Below are positions 42,949 to 51,347 of a stretch of 64,000 nt of DNA, piece after piece. The DNA is from Streptomyces sp. GS7 (lineage in GTDB: Bacteria; Actinomycetota; Actinomycetes; Streptomycetales; Streptomycetaceae), in assembly GCF_009834125.1 (NCBI RefSeq), contig NZ_CP047146.1, forward strand, positions 1,233,501-1,297,500, in the 5' to 3' direction. A model generated the notes under the pieces. It was not told the DNA's origin. It saw only the letters and a program-made list of their open reading frames with translations, and did not search any database. The stretch's first letter is position 1; the number at the start of each line of letters is the position of its first letter. The position numbers and the translations under genes are program-made.

Positions 42949-43254
42949 TCAATCGACCGGCGTACGCCTTTCGGAGTGCCGCCCGCCCCCATGTGCTCCT
43001 GTCCCGTTACGTCCTCTTCTGTCCCTGCGGCGTCCGCCACCCGCGGAACGGACTCCGGCCGCGGTGCGTTCGGATCGCCGCAGCAGCGCGCGGCAGACGC
43101 AGGTGATCGCGGCGAGGCCGGCCGCGGTGCCCGCCGCGCCGGCCCACGAGGCGCCGCTCACGATCAGGACGACCGGCACCAGGGCGCAACTGAAGGCACC
43201 CCAGCGCGCGACATCGCTCACTGGGTCGGGTGATCTACGGGACGGCACCGGCAC
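42949..43254 (-). CDS. Small membrane protein upstream of adpA
   Basis: 101 aa, GTG start at 43254. Two hydrophobic helices ('FSCALVPVVLIVSGASWAG', 'AAGTAAGLAAITCVCRALL') joined by a short turn, then an Arg/Gly-rich tail. No known function. Small two-span proteins at this place are, to my recollection, conserved next to adpA in Streptomyces. Codon use is typical. Confidence 0.55.
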   Translation of the reverse strand: MPVPSRRSPDPVSDVARWGAFSCALVPVVLIVSGASWAGAAGTAAGLAAITCVCRALLRRSERTAAGVRSAGGGRRRDRRGRNGTGAHGGGRHSERRTPVD

Positions 43255-43616
43255 GGCTGGCTCCCCTCGGACGGGCAGCTACTACAACGCCGCCGTCGAT
43301 CTTGGGTCACCGCCGGGGGGTACGTACGGGGGCAGGGCGGGGCATTGCCATCCGCGCCACGCTCCGGCATGCTCCGGGGAACGTTCGAGCCCCGGGCCGC
43401 CCGTGCGGGCCCCGGTGGCCCGTTCGTGCCCTGGGCAGTGGAGGAGTAGCGCCGTACTCTTGGGGTATCGGCTTGGAAAGATGATTCCCAGTCGTATCGT
43501 TCCCCTTTGAACTATGGCTCCTGCTCCTTGGCCGAGTCGTTCGGTCAACTGCCGGATCAAGTCAATCGCCGTTCCCGTTCGCCCCTCCGCTAGAGGACGT
43601 TCTCGCCGAGACACCC
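43255..43616. other. Intergenic promoter region of the stress-protein gene
   Basis: 362 bp. Mixed GC with AT-rich patches at 43470-43520 (ATGATTCCC, CCCCTTTGAACTATGG) that probably hold the universal-stress gene promoter. No gene or structured RNA recognised. Confidence 0.45.
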
Positions 43617-44138
43617 ATGGCCGGTCACGAAACCCCTGAACCCGCGGACCGCAAGCAGGTCGCCGATCCGATGGCGGACCTCGAAGCGGCGGAACAGAAG
43701 CGCCATTCCTGCGATCCCGCCTTCCGGCACGGCGTCGTGGTGGGCTTCGACGGCTCCATGTCGAGCGAACGCGCGTTGGCGTATGCAATCGGTATGGCCC
43801 GGCGCCTCGGCTCCGGGTTGATCATCGTCCATGTGGCCAACCGGCTGCCGACGACGGTCTGGGCGGGCTGCGAGCCGCCGGTCTTCGTGGACGTACCCGA
43901 CCACCGCACCGAAGTGCTCGGGCTGGAACTCGCGTGCGCAGACCATCTCTCCGAGGTCCCCTGGATCCTCGTCGAGCGCGGCGGCGACATCTGCCACGAG
44001 TTGGAGGAGGTCGGCCGGGAGTACGAGGCCGACGCCATCGTGGTGGGCTCCACGCACGGCATCGTGGGCCGGATCTTCGGCTCGGTCGCCGGCCGGCTGG
44101 CGCGGCGCGCGCAGCGGCCCGTGATGGTCATTCCGTGA
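43617..44138 (+). CDS. Universal stress protein (UspA family)
   Basis: 173 aa. After a ~35-residue hydrophilic extension comes a single Usp domain: 'GVVVGFDGSMSSERALAYAI' and the ATP-binding 'GSTHGIVGRIFGSVAGRLAR' (G-2x-G-9x-G-S/T type). Tandem duplication of 14 bases spans its stop codon (44117-44144). ATP-binding Usp proteins respond to stress or stationary phase; role here unknown. Confidence 0.88.
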   Translation: MAGHETPEPADRKQVADPMADLEAAEQKRHSCDPAFRHGVVVGFDGSMSSERALAYAIGMARRLGSGLIIVHVANRLPTTVWAGCEPPVFVDVPDHRTEVLGLELACADHLSEVPWILVERGGDICHELEEVGREYEADAIVVGSTHGIVGRIFGSVAGRLARRAQRPVMVIP

Positions 44139-44144
44139 TGGTCG
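44117..44144. repeat. 14-bp tandem duplication across a stop codon
   Basis: CCGTGATGGTCATT followed by CCGTGATGGTCGTT; one mismatch. The first copy holds the functional stop. Confidence 0.9.
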
Positions 44145-44581
44145 TTCCCTGACGCGGCCCGGGTGCCGCGCCGTGTGTGAACTCCCCTGCGGGGACGGCC
44201 GCGTGATCGGTTCTCCTCGGCGTCACCACAGTTGAGGGGGCGTCATGGGGATTGTGGGCAAGGCGGAGTCCGGCTGGCCCTCCGAGGTTGGTTGTGCGCT
44301 TGTGATGGGTAGAAAACGGTCACAACGGCGTGCTGCCGGCCGGGAGGTGACGGATCTCGGGGCGGCGGCATCCTGCCGGCGTAATGGGCGACGCCGGCAA
44401 AGGGGAGGCGGCGGCTTCGCGCGCATGGTGGCTCGCGCGAAGCCGCCGCCTGTTCTTCTTTTGCGGCTGAACCGCCGCGCGCTTTCGCGGAGGCGGTTTC
44501 TCGCCGTGGGGGTTGCTCGATTGCCGCTTCGGTGGAAAGCGCCTCGTTCGACGGAAGAGGGTGGATTTCCGAAGGGGGGAA
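44139..44581. other. Convergent intergenic region
   Basis: 443 bp between the stress-protein gene and glmS, both ending here. A start-like ATG at 44245 with GAGGGGG before it opens a frame that runs through the hairpin without sensible composition, so I do not call it. The main feature is the strong hairpin at 44407-44450. Confidence 0.5.
44407..44460. terminator. Strong hairpin between convergent genes
   Basis: GGCGGCGGCTTCGCGCG pairs with CGCGCGAAGCCGCCGCC (17 bp) around a 10-base loop, followed on the plus strand by TGTTCTTCTTTT, a rare good U-tract for this genome. Confidence 0.85.
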
Positions 44582-46411
44582 CTACTCCACCGTGACCGAC
44601 TTCGCGAGGTTACGCGGCTTGTCGATGTCCCGGCCCAGGGCCAACGCCGTGTGGTAGGCGAGGAGTTGGAGCGGAATACCCATCAGGATCGGGTCCAGCT
44701 CGGGCTCGTTCTTCGGCACGACGATGGTGTGGTCGGCCTTCTCCTGCTCCTCGTGGGCGACGGCGAGGATCCGGCCGCTGCGGGCCTTGATCTCCTCCAT
44801 CGCGGCGCGGTTCTTCTCCAGCAGCTCGTCGTTCGGCACGATCGCCACGGTGGGCATCGCGGGCTCGATGAGGGCCAGCGGACCGTGCTTGAGCTCCGAG
44901 GCCGGGTACGCCTCGGCGTGGATGTACGAGACCTCCTTGAGCTTGAGGGACGCCTCGCGGGCCACCGGGTAGCCGCGGACCCGGCCGACGAACATCATCG
45001 ACTTGGCGTCCGCGTACTGCGCCGACAGCTTCTTGATCTCCTCCTCGCCCTTGAGGATCTCGTCGATCTGGCCGGGCAGCTTGCGCAGGCCCTCGATGAT
45101 CCGCTTGCCGTCCGCGACGGACAGGTCGCGGATCCGGCCCAGGTGCAGGGCGAGCAGTGCGAAGGAGACCACCATGTTGGTGAAGCACTTGGTGGAGACC
45201 ACGCAGACCTCGGGGCCGGCGTGCACGTAGATGCCGCCGTCGGTCTCCCGGGCGATCGCCGAGCCGACCACGTTGACCAGGCCCAGGACCCGCGCGCCCT
45301 TGCGCTTGAGCTCCTGGACGGCGGCCAGCACGTCGTAGGTCTCACCGGACTGGGAGACGGCGACGTAGAGGGTGTCGGGGTCCACGACCGGGTTGCGGTA
45401 GCGGAACTCGGAGGCCGGCTCGGCGTCCGAGGGGATACGGGCCAGCTCCTCGATCATCTGGGCGCCGATCTGGCCCGCGTGGTACGAGGTGCCGCAGCCC
45501 AGGATCTTGACCCGGCGCACCCCGCGCGCCTCGCGGGCGTCGAGGTTCAGGCCGCCGAGGTGGACGGTGGAGAAGCGGTCGTCGATCCGGCCGCGCAGCG
45601 CCCGGTCCACCGCCTCCGCCTGCTCGGAGATCTCCTTGTGCATGTACGTGTCGTGGCCGCCCAGGTCGTACGACTCGGCCGCGTACTCGACGGTCTCCGG
45701 CGTCGCCGTCGTACGGGAGCCCTCGGTGGTGTACGTGCGGTAGTCGTCGGCCTTGAGGGTGGCCATCTCGCCGTCGTCCAGGGTGACGACCTGGCGGGTG
45801 TGCGAGACCAGCGCGGCGACGTCGGAGGAGACGAACATCTCGTGCTCGCCGATGCCCAGGACGACCGGGGAGCCGTTGCGGGCGACGACGATGCGGTCGG
45901 CGAAGTCGGCGTGCAGGACGGCGATGCCGTAGGTGCCCTCGATGTGGCGGAGCGCCTCGCGGACCTTCTCCTCCAGCGTCGGGGCGGTGGAGCGGCCGAT
46001 GAGGTGGGTCAGCACCTCGGTGTCGGTCTCGGAGGCGAACACGACGCCCTCGGCGGTCAGCCGGGCGCGCAGCTCGGCGGCGTTGTCGATGATGCCGTTG
46101 TGGACGAGCGCGACCTTGCCCTCGGTGTCGAGGTGCGGGTGGGCGTTCTCGTCGGTGGGGGCGCCGTGGGTGGCCCAGCGGGTGTGCGCGATGCCGGTGG
46201 ATCCGGCGAAGCGCTTCGGCAGGCGGGACTCCAGCTCCCGGACGCGGCCCTTGGCCTTGGCGGTCTTCAGACCGCCCGCGGCCTTGCCGGTGCCCTTGGC
46301 GTGGATGGCGATGCCGGCCGAGTCGTAGCCGCGGTACTCCAGGCGCTGAAGGCCCTCAAGGAGCAGCGGAGCGACGTCGCGCTTGCCGATGTATCCGACG
46401 ATCCCGCACAT
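44582..46411 (-). CDS. glmS: Glutamine--fructose-6-phosphate aminotransferase
   Basis: 609 aa, full length. Catalytic Cys2 ('MCGIVGYIG'), glutaminase domain to ~220 ('ALVHNGIIDN', 'SDTEVLTHLI'-like), two SIS domains with 'GCGTSYHAGQIGAQMIEEL' and 'SQSGETYDVLAAV', and the C-terminal 'NLAKSVTVE'. It makes glucosamine-6-phosphate, the first step to UDP-GlcNAc for cell wall. No ribozyme structure is visible upstream. Confidence 0.97.
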   Translation of the reverse strand: MCGIVGYIGKRDVAPLLLEGLQRLEYRGYDSAGIAIHAKGTGKAAGGLKTAKAKGRVRELESRLPKRFAGSTGIAHTRWATHGAPTDENAHPHLDTEGKVALVHNGIIDNAAELRARLTAEGVVFASETDTEVLTHLIGRSTAPTLEEKVREALRHIEGTYGIAVLHADFADRIVVARNGSPVVLGIGEHEMFVSSDVAALVSHTRQVVTLDDGEMATLKADDYRTYTTEGSRTTATPETVEYAAESYDLGGHDTYMHKEISEQAEAVDRALRGRIDDRFSTVHLGGLNLDAREARGVRRVKILGCGTSYHAGQIGAQMIEELARIPSDAEPASEFRYRNPVVDPDTLYVAVSQSGETYDVLAAVQELKRKGARVLGLVNVVGSAIARETDGGIYVHAGPEVCVVSTKCFTNMVVSFALLALHLGRIRDLSVADGKRIIEGLRKLPGQIDEILKGEEEIKKLSAQYADAKSMMFVGRVRGYPVAREASLKLKEVSYIHAEAYPASELKHGPLALIEPAMPTVAIVPNDELLEKNRAAMEEIKARSGRILAVAHEEQEKADHTIVVPKNEPELDPILMGIPLQLLAYHTALALGRDIDKPRNLAKSVTVE

Positions 46412-46490
46412 ACGGTGACCCTTCTTGTTGAGCGTCTTGTCGATCGTTCACGGGTGCCCGCCCGTCCGCGGGGCCCTGTGGGCCCGCCGC

Positions 46491-46835
46491 TCAGCCGTAG
46501 ACGAGGCGGCGCAGCTGGCGTATCGAGAGGGGTGGAGGGGACACGGCGCGGTGCGGCAGCTCGTGGGAGATCCGCTCGAAGATCGCCTCGTTCCGCAGCC
46601 CCTGGGACTGCAGCTCGCGGTGTCTGCGGCGGACGAACCCCTCCGTGGTCTCGTCGAAGTACGCGAGCACGTCCAGCACCACCCGGGCCGCCTCGCCGCG
46701 CTGTAGCGGCGTGCTGCGTACCAGGTGGTCGATGAGGTCCTCGTGGGACGGACGGCGTTCGAGCACCCGTCGATACTGAAGGTCGGCGCGGAGATTCGCA
46801 AGAAATCTGCCCGGTATCGGGCAGGTCGCCGACAT
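46491..46835 (-). CDS. Conserved small protein upstream of glmS, unknown
   Basis: 114 aa from the ATG at 46835; the frame extends to 46976 but the upstream part looks like leader. Not recognised. Helical: 'GRFLANLRADLQYRRVLERR', 'AARVVLDVLAYFDETTEGFV', 'RRRHRELQSQGLRNEAIFER'. No signal, one Cys near the start. 79 bp ahead of glmS on the same strand, so it may be co-transcribed. Divergent from the hexosaminidase. Confidence 0.6.
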   Translation of the reverse strand: MSATCPIPGRFLANLRADLQYRRVLERRPSHEDLIDHLVRSTPLQRGEAARVVLDVLAYFDETTEGFVRRRHRELQSQGLRNEAIFERISHELPHRAVSPPPLSIRQLRRLVYG

Positions 46836-46974
46836 AGCGGGCGGATACTGGTCTACACCTTGACCGGGTCCGGGGCGCGCGGTACGCATGGTCACCGTTC
46901 GGTCGCTCCATGCCGTGCCGATGCGCCGCTGTGCAGAAACGTGCCGCTGACGAAGCTCGCCGAAGGGATCACCC

Positions 46975-48570
46975 ATGAGACGACGCAGACTGCTGATCTC
47001 GTTACTGCTGGTCGCGGCGGCCGGGACGGTGACCGCCGCCGTCCCGCGGGCCGGAGCCGCGGCCCCGGCCGCCGCTCCGCTGGACCGGGTGATCCCCGCC
47101 CCGGCCTCCGTACGCCCCGCCCAGGGCGCCTACACGATCGGCGAACGGACCCGGATCCGGGTGCCCGGCGGCTCCGGCGAGGCCCGGCGGATCGCCGGCT
47201 ATCTGGCCGGGCTGCTGCGGCCCGCCACCGGCTTCCGGCTGCCGGTCACCTCCGAGGGCGGCCGGGACGGCATCGTCCTGCGGCTCGGCGGCCGGGACGC
47301 CCGGGGGCTCGGCGCGGAGGGCTACCGGCTGACCTCCGGCGGCCGAGCGGTCACCATCAGCGCGGCCCACCCCGCCGGCCTCTTCCACGGCGTCCAGACG
47401 CTGCGCCAGCTGCTGCCCGCCGCGGTGGAGAAGCACACCCCGCAGCCCGGCCCCTGGCGGATCGCCGGCGGCGCGATCGCGGACACCCCGCGCTACGCCT
47501 ACCGCGGCGCGATGCTGGACGTCTCGCGGCACTTCTTCACCGTCGGCCAGGTCAAGCGCTATATCGACCAGCTGGCGGCCTACAAGATCAACACGCTGCA
47601 TCTGCACCTCTCCGACGACCAGGGCTGGCGGATCGCCATCGCGTCCTGGCCGCGCCTTGCGACCTACGGCGGCAGCACCCAGGTCGGCGGCGGGCGCGGC
47701 GGCTACTACACCAAGGACGACTACCGCGAGATCGTCCGCTACGCCGCGAGCCGCTACCTGACGGTGGTCCCGGAACTCGACATGCCCGGCCACAGCAACG
47801 CCGCGCTGGCCTCGTACGCCCAGCTGAACTGCAACGGCGTGGCACCGCCGCTCTACACCGGCACCAACGTCGGCTTCAGCTCGCTGTGCGTGCCCAAGAA
47901 GGAGACGTACGACTTCGCCGCCGACGTCATCCGGGAGATCGCGGCGCTCACCCCCGGCCCCTACCTCCACATCGGCGGTGACGAGGCGCACGCCACCAGC
48001 CACGCGGACTACGTCGCCTTCATGGACCGGGTGCAGCCGATGGTCGCCAAGTACGGCAAGACCGTGATCGGCTGGCACCAGCTGACCGGGGCGCACCCCG
48101 CCAAGGGCGCCGTCGCCCAGTACTGGGGCTACGACGCCACCGGCCCGGCCGAGCGCAAGCAGGTCACCGACGCCGCCCGGAACGGCACCCGGCTCGTCCT
48201 GTCGCCCGCCGACCGCGCCTACCTCGACATGAAGTACGACAAGGACACCCCGCTCGGCCTGAACTGGGCCGGCTACGTGAACGTCCGGCGCGCCTACGAC
48301 TGGGACCCCGGCGGCTACCTGAAGGACGCACCGCCGGCCTCCGTGCTCGGCGTCGAGGGGTCCCTCTGGTCGGAGACGCTCACCACCTCCGCGAACATCG
48401 AGTACATGGCCTTCCCCCGGCTCCCCGGCATCGCCGAACTGGGCTGGTCCCCGGCCCGTACGCACGACTGGGACGCCTACAAGGTGCGGCTGGCCGCCCA
48501 GGGGCCGCGCTGGGACGCGCAGGGCATCGACTACTACCGGGCGGCGGAGGTGCCGTGGCCGGGGCGGTGA
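46975..48570 (+). CDS. Secreted beta-N-acetylhexosaminidase, GH20
   Basis: 531 aa. Signal peptide 'RRRRLLISLLLVAAAGTVTA'-like; GH20b domain (~35-160), then the catalytic barrel with 'LHLHLSDDQGWRIAI', 'VVPELDMPGHSNAAL' and the catalytic Asp336-Glu337 in 'HIGGDEAH'. Releases GlcNAc from chitin oligomers by substrate-assisted catalysis. In S. coelicolor the equivalent gene borders the desferrioxamine cluster; here a different islet follows. Confidence 0.93.
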   Translation: MRRRRLLISLLLVAAAGTVTAAVPRAGAAAPAAAPLDRVIPAPASVRPAQGAYTIGERTRIRVPGGSGEARRIAGYLAGLLRPATGFRLPVTSEGGRDGIVLRLGGRDARGLGAEGYRLTSGGRAVTISAAHPAGLFHGVQTLRQLLPAAVEKHTPQPGPWRIAGGAIADTPRYAYRGAMLDVSRHFFTVGQVKRYIDQLAAYKINTLHLHLSDDQGWRIAIASWPRLATYGGSTQVGGGRGGYYTKDDYREIVRYAASRYLTVVPELDMPGHSNAALASYAQLNCNGVAPPLYTGTNVGFSSLCVPKKETYDFAADVIREIAALTPGPYLHIGGDEAHATSHADYVAFMDRVQPMVAKYGKTVIGWHQLTGAHPAKGAVAQYWGYDATGPAERKQVTDAARNGTRLVLSPADRAYLDMKYDKDTPLGLNWAGYVNVRRAYDWDPGGYLKDAPPASVLGVEGSLWSETLTTSANIEYMAFPRLPGIAELGWSPARTHDWDAYKVRLAAQGPRWDAQGIDYYRAAEVPWPGR

Positions 48571-48622
48571 GGTGACGCACCGCGTGGCGGGCCGCGGGAA
48601 TTACCGCGCGGGCCCGCCGCGT
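48568..48622 (+). terminator. Terminator after hexosaminidase (family member a)
   Basis: GGCGGGCC (48586-48593) pairs with GGCCCGCC (48611-48618), with an inner GCGG/CCGC. Starts with TGAGGTGACGCAC, shared with the hairpin at 50587. Confidence 0.75.
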
Positions 48623-48675
48623 TGTGGGCTACAGGGGGTGCCCGCATCCCCTACGGGATCTGTTCGCCCGCCCCC
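48621..48675. repeat. Left direct repeat of the islet (55 bp)
   Basis: Matches 53092-53146 at 47 of 55 positions, including a 24-bp identical stretch at the right end (48652-48675 and 53123-53146). Bounds the 4.5-kb islet. Confidence 0.85.
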
Positions 48676-49157
48676 TATGTCCCACGCCGGGCGCCGCTCG
48701 GCCAGACAACGTCCACCGGTACGCCGGCGCTGCGTGCCTGCTCGACGGTGTCCGCCGTGCCGCCTCCCTTCCCGGAAGGGGGCGCGCCGTCCCAGACGGC
48801 TACCAGGCGGTCGGCGCGCCTGAGCAGTTCTCCGTTCGCCGCCTCGTATGCCTCGCGGTTGGCCGTGTCGTACGGCAGGGTCACCACTTCCGCCACGGCG
48901 GCGAGGCGGTCGAAGGAGGGGGCGTGGTCGGGCTTGACCTTGGCCTGCCGGTAGTCCCGCGAGGGCAGGACGACGATCAGCCGACCGCCGGCCTCAACCA
49001 CGGCCTCGGCGAACAGCGTGTCCGAGCCGCGTGCGAGGCAGGTGACGCCCACCAACTCACGTCGGTGCTCGTGCAGCAGGCTCCGCAGTTCCTCTTGCAC
49101 CAGAGGCACGGTGTTGTCGGTGAGGTCCATGTGGCCGGTTACGGCGATGGTGGTCAT
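48675..49157 (-). CDS. SLOG/LOG-like Rossmannoid nucleotide-binding protein
   Basis: 160 aa; GGAGAG precedes the ATG at 49157. 'TIAVTGHMDLTDNTVPLVQ' at the start, 'GVTCLARGSDTLFAEAVVEA', 'GGRLIVVLPSRDYRQ' and 'ADRLVAVWDG' with a following Gly-rich 'GGGTADTVEQARSAG' make the SLOG pattern of proteins that bind or hydrolyse nucleotides or sense nucleotide signals. It starts 113 bp from, and divergent to, the peptide-methyltransferase pair. SLOG proteins also occur in defence systems; no effector gene is adjacent. Confidence 0.6.
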   Translation of the reverse strand: MTTIAVTGHMDLTDNTVPLVQEELRSLLHEHRRELVGVTCLARGSDTLFAEAVVEAGGRLIVVLPSRDYRQAKVKPDHAPSFDRLAAVAEVVTLPYDTANREAYEAANGELLRRADRLVAVWDGAPPSGKGGGTADTVEQARSAGVPVDVVWPSGARRGT

Positions 49158-49270
49158 TCTCTCCGTGTCTCCCTACGTCGCCAGCAGATCGCGGATCCGG
49201 TCCCGGGCCGGTTGGAGGACAGTGGCAGCCGGGCGGCCGGTCACCCACCGAACCACAAGAAGGAACCACG

Positions 49271-49393
49271 GTGTTCAGCGTTCTCGGCAACAGCGGCGGC
49301 GACAAACTCCCCGGCGAGCCCTACCCTGGCCCCCACCCGGCGCCGACCCCCGACGGCGGGCCCGGCGTTCCCAACCCGCCCAAGGCAGCCTGA
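49271..49393 (+). CDS. 40-residue Pro/Gly-rich peptide, possible RiPP precursor
   Basis: GTG start at 49271 with AAGGA about eight bases upstream; the stop (TGA, 49391-49393) is two bases before the methyltransferase ATG, so translation is coupled. Begins MFSVLGNSGGD, then 'KLPGEPYPGPHPAPTPDGG' and ends with Pro/Asn/Lys/Ala. No signal peptide or Cys. Asp28-Gly29 ('PDGG') and Asn7-Ser8-Gly are the kinds of sites that isoaspartyl methyltransferases act on, and aspartimide-forming PIMT homologues modify such Asp residues in known RiPPs. Whether it is a precursor or a translational leader is unknown. Confidence 0.6.
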   Translation: MFSVLGNSGGDKLPGEPYPGPHPAPTPDGGPGVPNPPKAA

Positions 49394-49395
49394 AC

Positions 49396-50568
49396 ATGAC
49401 GGATGCAGACCAGGGACGCCCCGGCCGCACCGAGCTGGGGCGCGCCCTCATGGCCGGCGGGGCCCTGGCCGCCGACTGGGCTCCCACATTCGCAGCGGTC
49501 CCCCGATCCGCCTTCCTGCCGGACCTCATCTGGCCGTGGAACATGGCAGCCGGGAAGAGCGTGGCCGTCTCCCGTGCGGACGATCCGGAGGCATGGCAGG
49601 CGTACGCCGACGCGGACTGTCCGATCGTCACGCAGTGGGACGACGGCGACCACTCCGGCACGGAACCCGGAAGGGTCTCCACCAGCTCCGCATCGATGCC
49701 GTCCGTGGTGTTCCGCATGCTCCGGGATCTGGACCTCCGCCGAGGACATCGCGTTCTGGAGATCGGCACCGGCACAGGCTGGAACGCAGCCCTCCTGGCC
49801 CACCGCGTCGGCCCGGAGAACGTGGTCACGGTCGAGGTGGACGAGGCGGTGTCCACGGCCGCCGGTGCGGCGTTGGAGCGGTTCGGCCTGGGTGTTCGCG
49901 TCGTGCACGGCGACGGCTTCGCAGGCTACGAGCAAGGAGCGCCGTACGACCGGATCACCGCAACATGCGGTCTGCGATCCATCCCCTACACCTGGGTGCG
50001 GCAGTGTCGACCGGGCGGGATCATCGTCAGCCCTTGGGGTACCCACTACAGCAACGGCGACGCCGTGGCCCGTCTGGAAGTCGCCCGCGACGGCAAGAGC
50101 GCAACGGGGCGGTTCACCGGGCCGGTGGAGTTCATGAAACTCCGTTCCCAGCGGCTCCCGCCGGTCACACATCGCGCGTACGTCCCCGGCAGCGTGGCCG
50201 ACGGCGAAGAGACCTCCACCGGCCTCACGGAAGAGGCGTTCGTCGGCGAGCCGTTCAGCGCCCACCGCTTCGCGTTGGGTCTGCGCGTGCCGCACTGCCT
50301 CCAAGTCGTGGCCGAGAAGCGGGACGGAGCACGGCCCGTGTGGCTCTACGGCCTCGCCGACCGGTCGTGGGCCTGCGTGCAGTTCCGCGACGGTGTGGTG
50401 GCACGGGTCTGGCAGCACGGCTGCCGGCGACTCTGGGACGAGGCAGAGACCGCCTACCGCTGGTGGGTCGAGAACGACCGACCCGACCACGACCGGTTCG
50501 GCCTGACCGTCACTCGCGACGGGCAACGCGCATGGCTGGACGACCCGGTCGACGACTGGCCGCTGTGA
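49396..50568 (+). CDS. PIMT-like (protein-L-isoaspartate methyltransferase family) methyltransferase
   Basis: 390 aa, coupled to the peptide gene two bases upstream. SAM site 'VLEIGTGTGWNAALLAHRVG' (120-139) with acidic 'VVTVEVDE', and 'STSSASMPSVVFRMLRDL' before it, matching the substrate-side SxP motif of PIMTs. At ~390 aa it is much longer than housekeeping PIMT (~220 aa) and close to methyltransferases of the Streptomyces ATP-grasp peptide maturation type (N-terminal 'FAAVPRSAFLPDLIWPW'). No ATP-grasp enzyme is nearby. A maturation role on the small peptide is plausible but unproven. Confidence 0.75.
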   Translation: MTDADQGRPGRTELGRALMAGGALAADWAPTFAAVPRSAFLPDLIWPWNMAAGKSVAVSRADDPEAWQAYADADCPIVTQWDDGDHSGTEPGRVSTSSASMPSVVFRMLRDLDLRRGHRVLEIGTGTGWNAALLAHRVGPENVVTVEVDEAVSTAAGAALERFGLGVRVVHGDGFAGYEQGAPYDRITATCGLRSIPYTWVRQCRPGGIIVSPWGTHYSNGDAVARLEVARDGKSATGRFTGPVEFMKLRSQRLPPVTHRAYVPGSVADGEETSTGLTEEAFVGEPFSAHRFALGLRVPHCLQVVAEKRDGARPVWLYGLADRSWACVQFRDGVVARVWQHGCRRLWDEAETAYRWWVENDRPDHDRFGLTVTRDGQRAWLDDPVDDWPL

Positions 50569-50586
50569 AGGAGTGGCGGGCACCGT

Positions 50587-50635
50587 TGAGGTGACGCACG
50601 CGCGGCGGGCCCGGAATATCTCCCGGGCCTGCCGC
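50587..50635 (+). terminator. Terminator after the methyltransferase (family member b)
   Basis: GCGGCGGGCCCGG (50602-50614) pairs with CCGGGCCTGCCGC (50623-50635), one wobble; preceded by TGAGGTGACGCAC as at 48568. The following stretch to 50952 (part of a 384-bp gap) shows no convincing gene. Confidence 0.8.
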
Positions 50636-50952
50636 GTCGCCCCCGGCCCGCAGTGATGCCGTGGGCGAAGTGCGTGACGCCCTGCTCCCTGGCGTGTTGT
50701 CACGCGTGTGTCAATGAAGGGGAGTTCATACCGGGGGCAGCGCGTGGGCGAGAAGCGTGGGTGTGCCCGGCTCGTGAAACCCTTCGCATGGTGGGTGCGC
50801 CTTGCAGAAGAACCCGCTCCGCCGGCACGCCCGGCACCCCTGCGGGGCCACCGCGGTGACACCCCGGAGGCACGGCTCCACGCGGAGAACCTCCGCTGCT
50901 GTCCAACCACGCCCGTAGCACCCCCGGCATTGGAGATGGGGGCCGGGGCACG

Positions 50953-51153
50953 TCAGCGTGTCGCCTTCAGTACGCGGGCCGGCATCGCGGCCGTACGGAT
51001 GCCGACGCGACCCAGGTTGATCCGGAGTTCTCCGCCGGAGGTGTCGCCAAACGTGAACTCCGGGAACGCCAGCTTCGTTTCGTTCAGGGCGAGTTGAAGA
51101 TCCCGGTAGGCGACGATGGCAGCCTGGCTCTCCGGGCGTGTCTCGGTCGTCAT
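50953..51153 (-). CDS. Tiny protein C of a coupled three-gene operon
   Basis: 66 aa; ATG at 51153 overlaps the preceding stop (ATGA), strong support for translation. Not recognised. 'AAIVAYRDLQLALNETKLAF' looks helical, then a short beta-rich end 'FGDTSGGELRINLGRVGIRT' and a basic C-terminus. Operon is divergent from the HTH-TPR regulator. Confidence 0.6.
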   Translation of the reverse strand: MTTETRPESQAAIVAYRDLQLALNETKLAFPEFTFGDTSGGELRINLGRVGIRTAAMPARVLKATR

Positions 51154-51347
51154 CGGCCCTCCCGCTTCGCATGAGGGTGGCGATGGATCTCGATGTTGCA
51201 GTCGATCACCTTCGTCAGGTCTCTGACGGCACGCGCTTGTGCACGCTGCCGGGCCAGAGCCCCGCACACGTCGCAGCCGTCAACCGGCTCGGGGTCCGGC
51301 GCCGGAACCGGGTCCATCAGGTGAACGGTGCGGCACCTGCGGGGCAT
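51150..51347 (-). CDS. Tiny protein B of a coupled three-gene operon, CxxC
   Basis: 65 aa, ATG at 51347 overlapping the upstream stop by one base. 'DGCDVCGALARQRAQARAVRD' has a CxxC that may bind zinc or be redox-active, with another Cys ('VIDCNIEIHRHPH') near two His, so a metal site is possible. Function unknown. Confidence 0.6.
   Translation of the reverse strand: MPRRCRTVHLMDPVPAPDPEPVDGCDVCGALARQRAQARAVRDLTKVIDCNIEIHRHPHAKREGR

Noticed and set aside
43255..44581. 6C RNA or another structured actinobacterial RNA near the stress-protein gene
   Set aside because: The only strong structure is a terminator-like hairpin between convergent genes; the C-rich loops of 6C RNA are not seen.
44245..44592. 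Frame starting ATG at 44245 with a fair ribosome binding site
   Set aside because: It runs through a strong terminator hairpin and into the glmS 3' end with no domain-like sequence.
46412..46490. glmS ribozyme upstream of glmS
   Set aside because: Only 79 bp separate glmS from the next gene and no matching structure or sequence is visible; actinobacterial glmS genes usually lack it.
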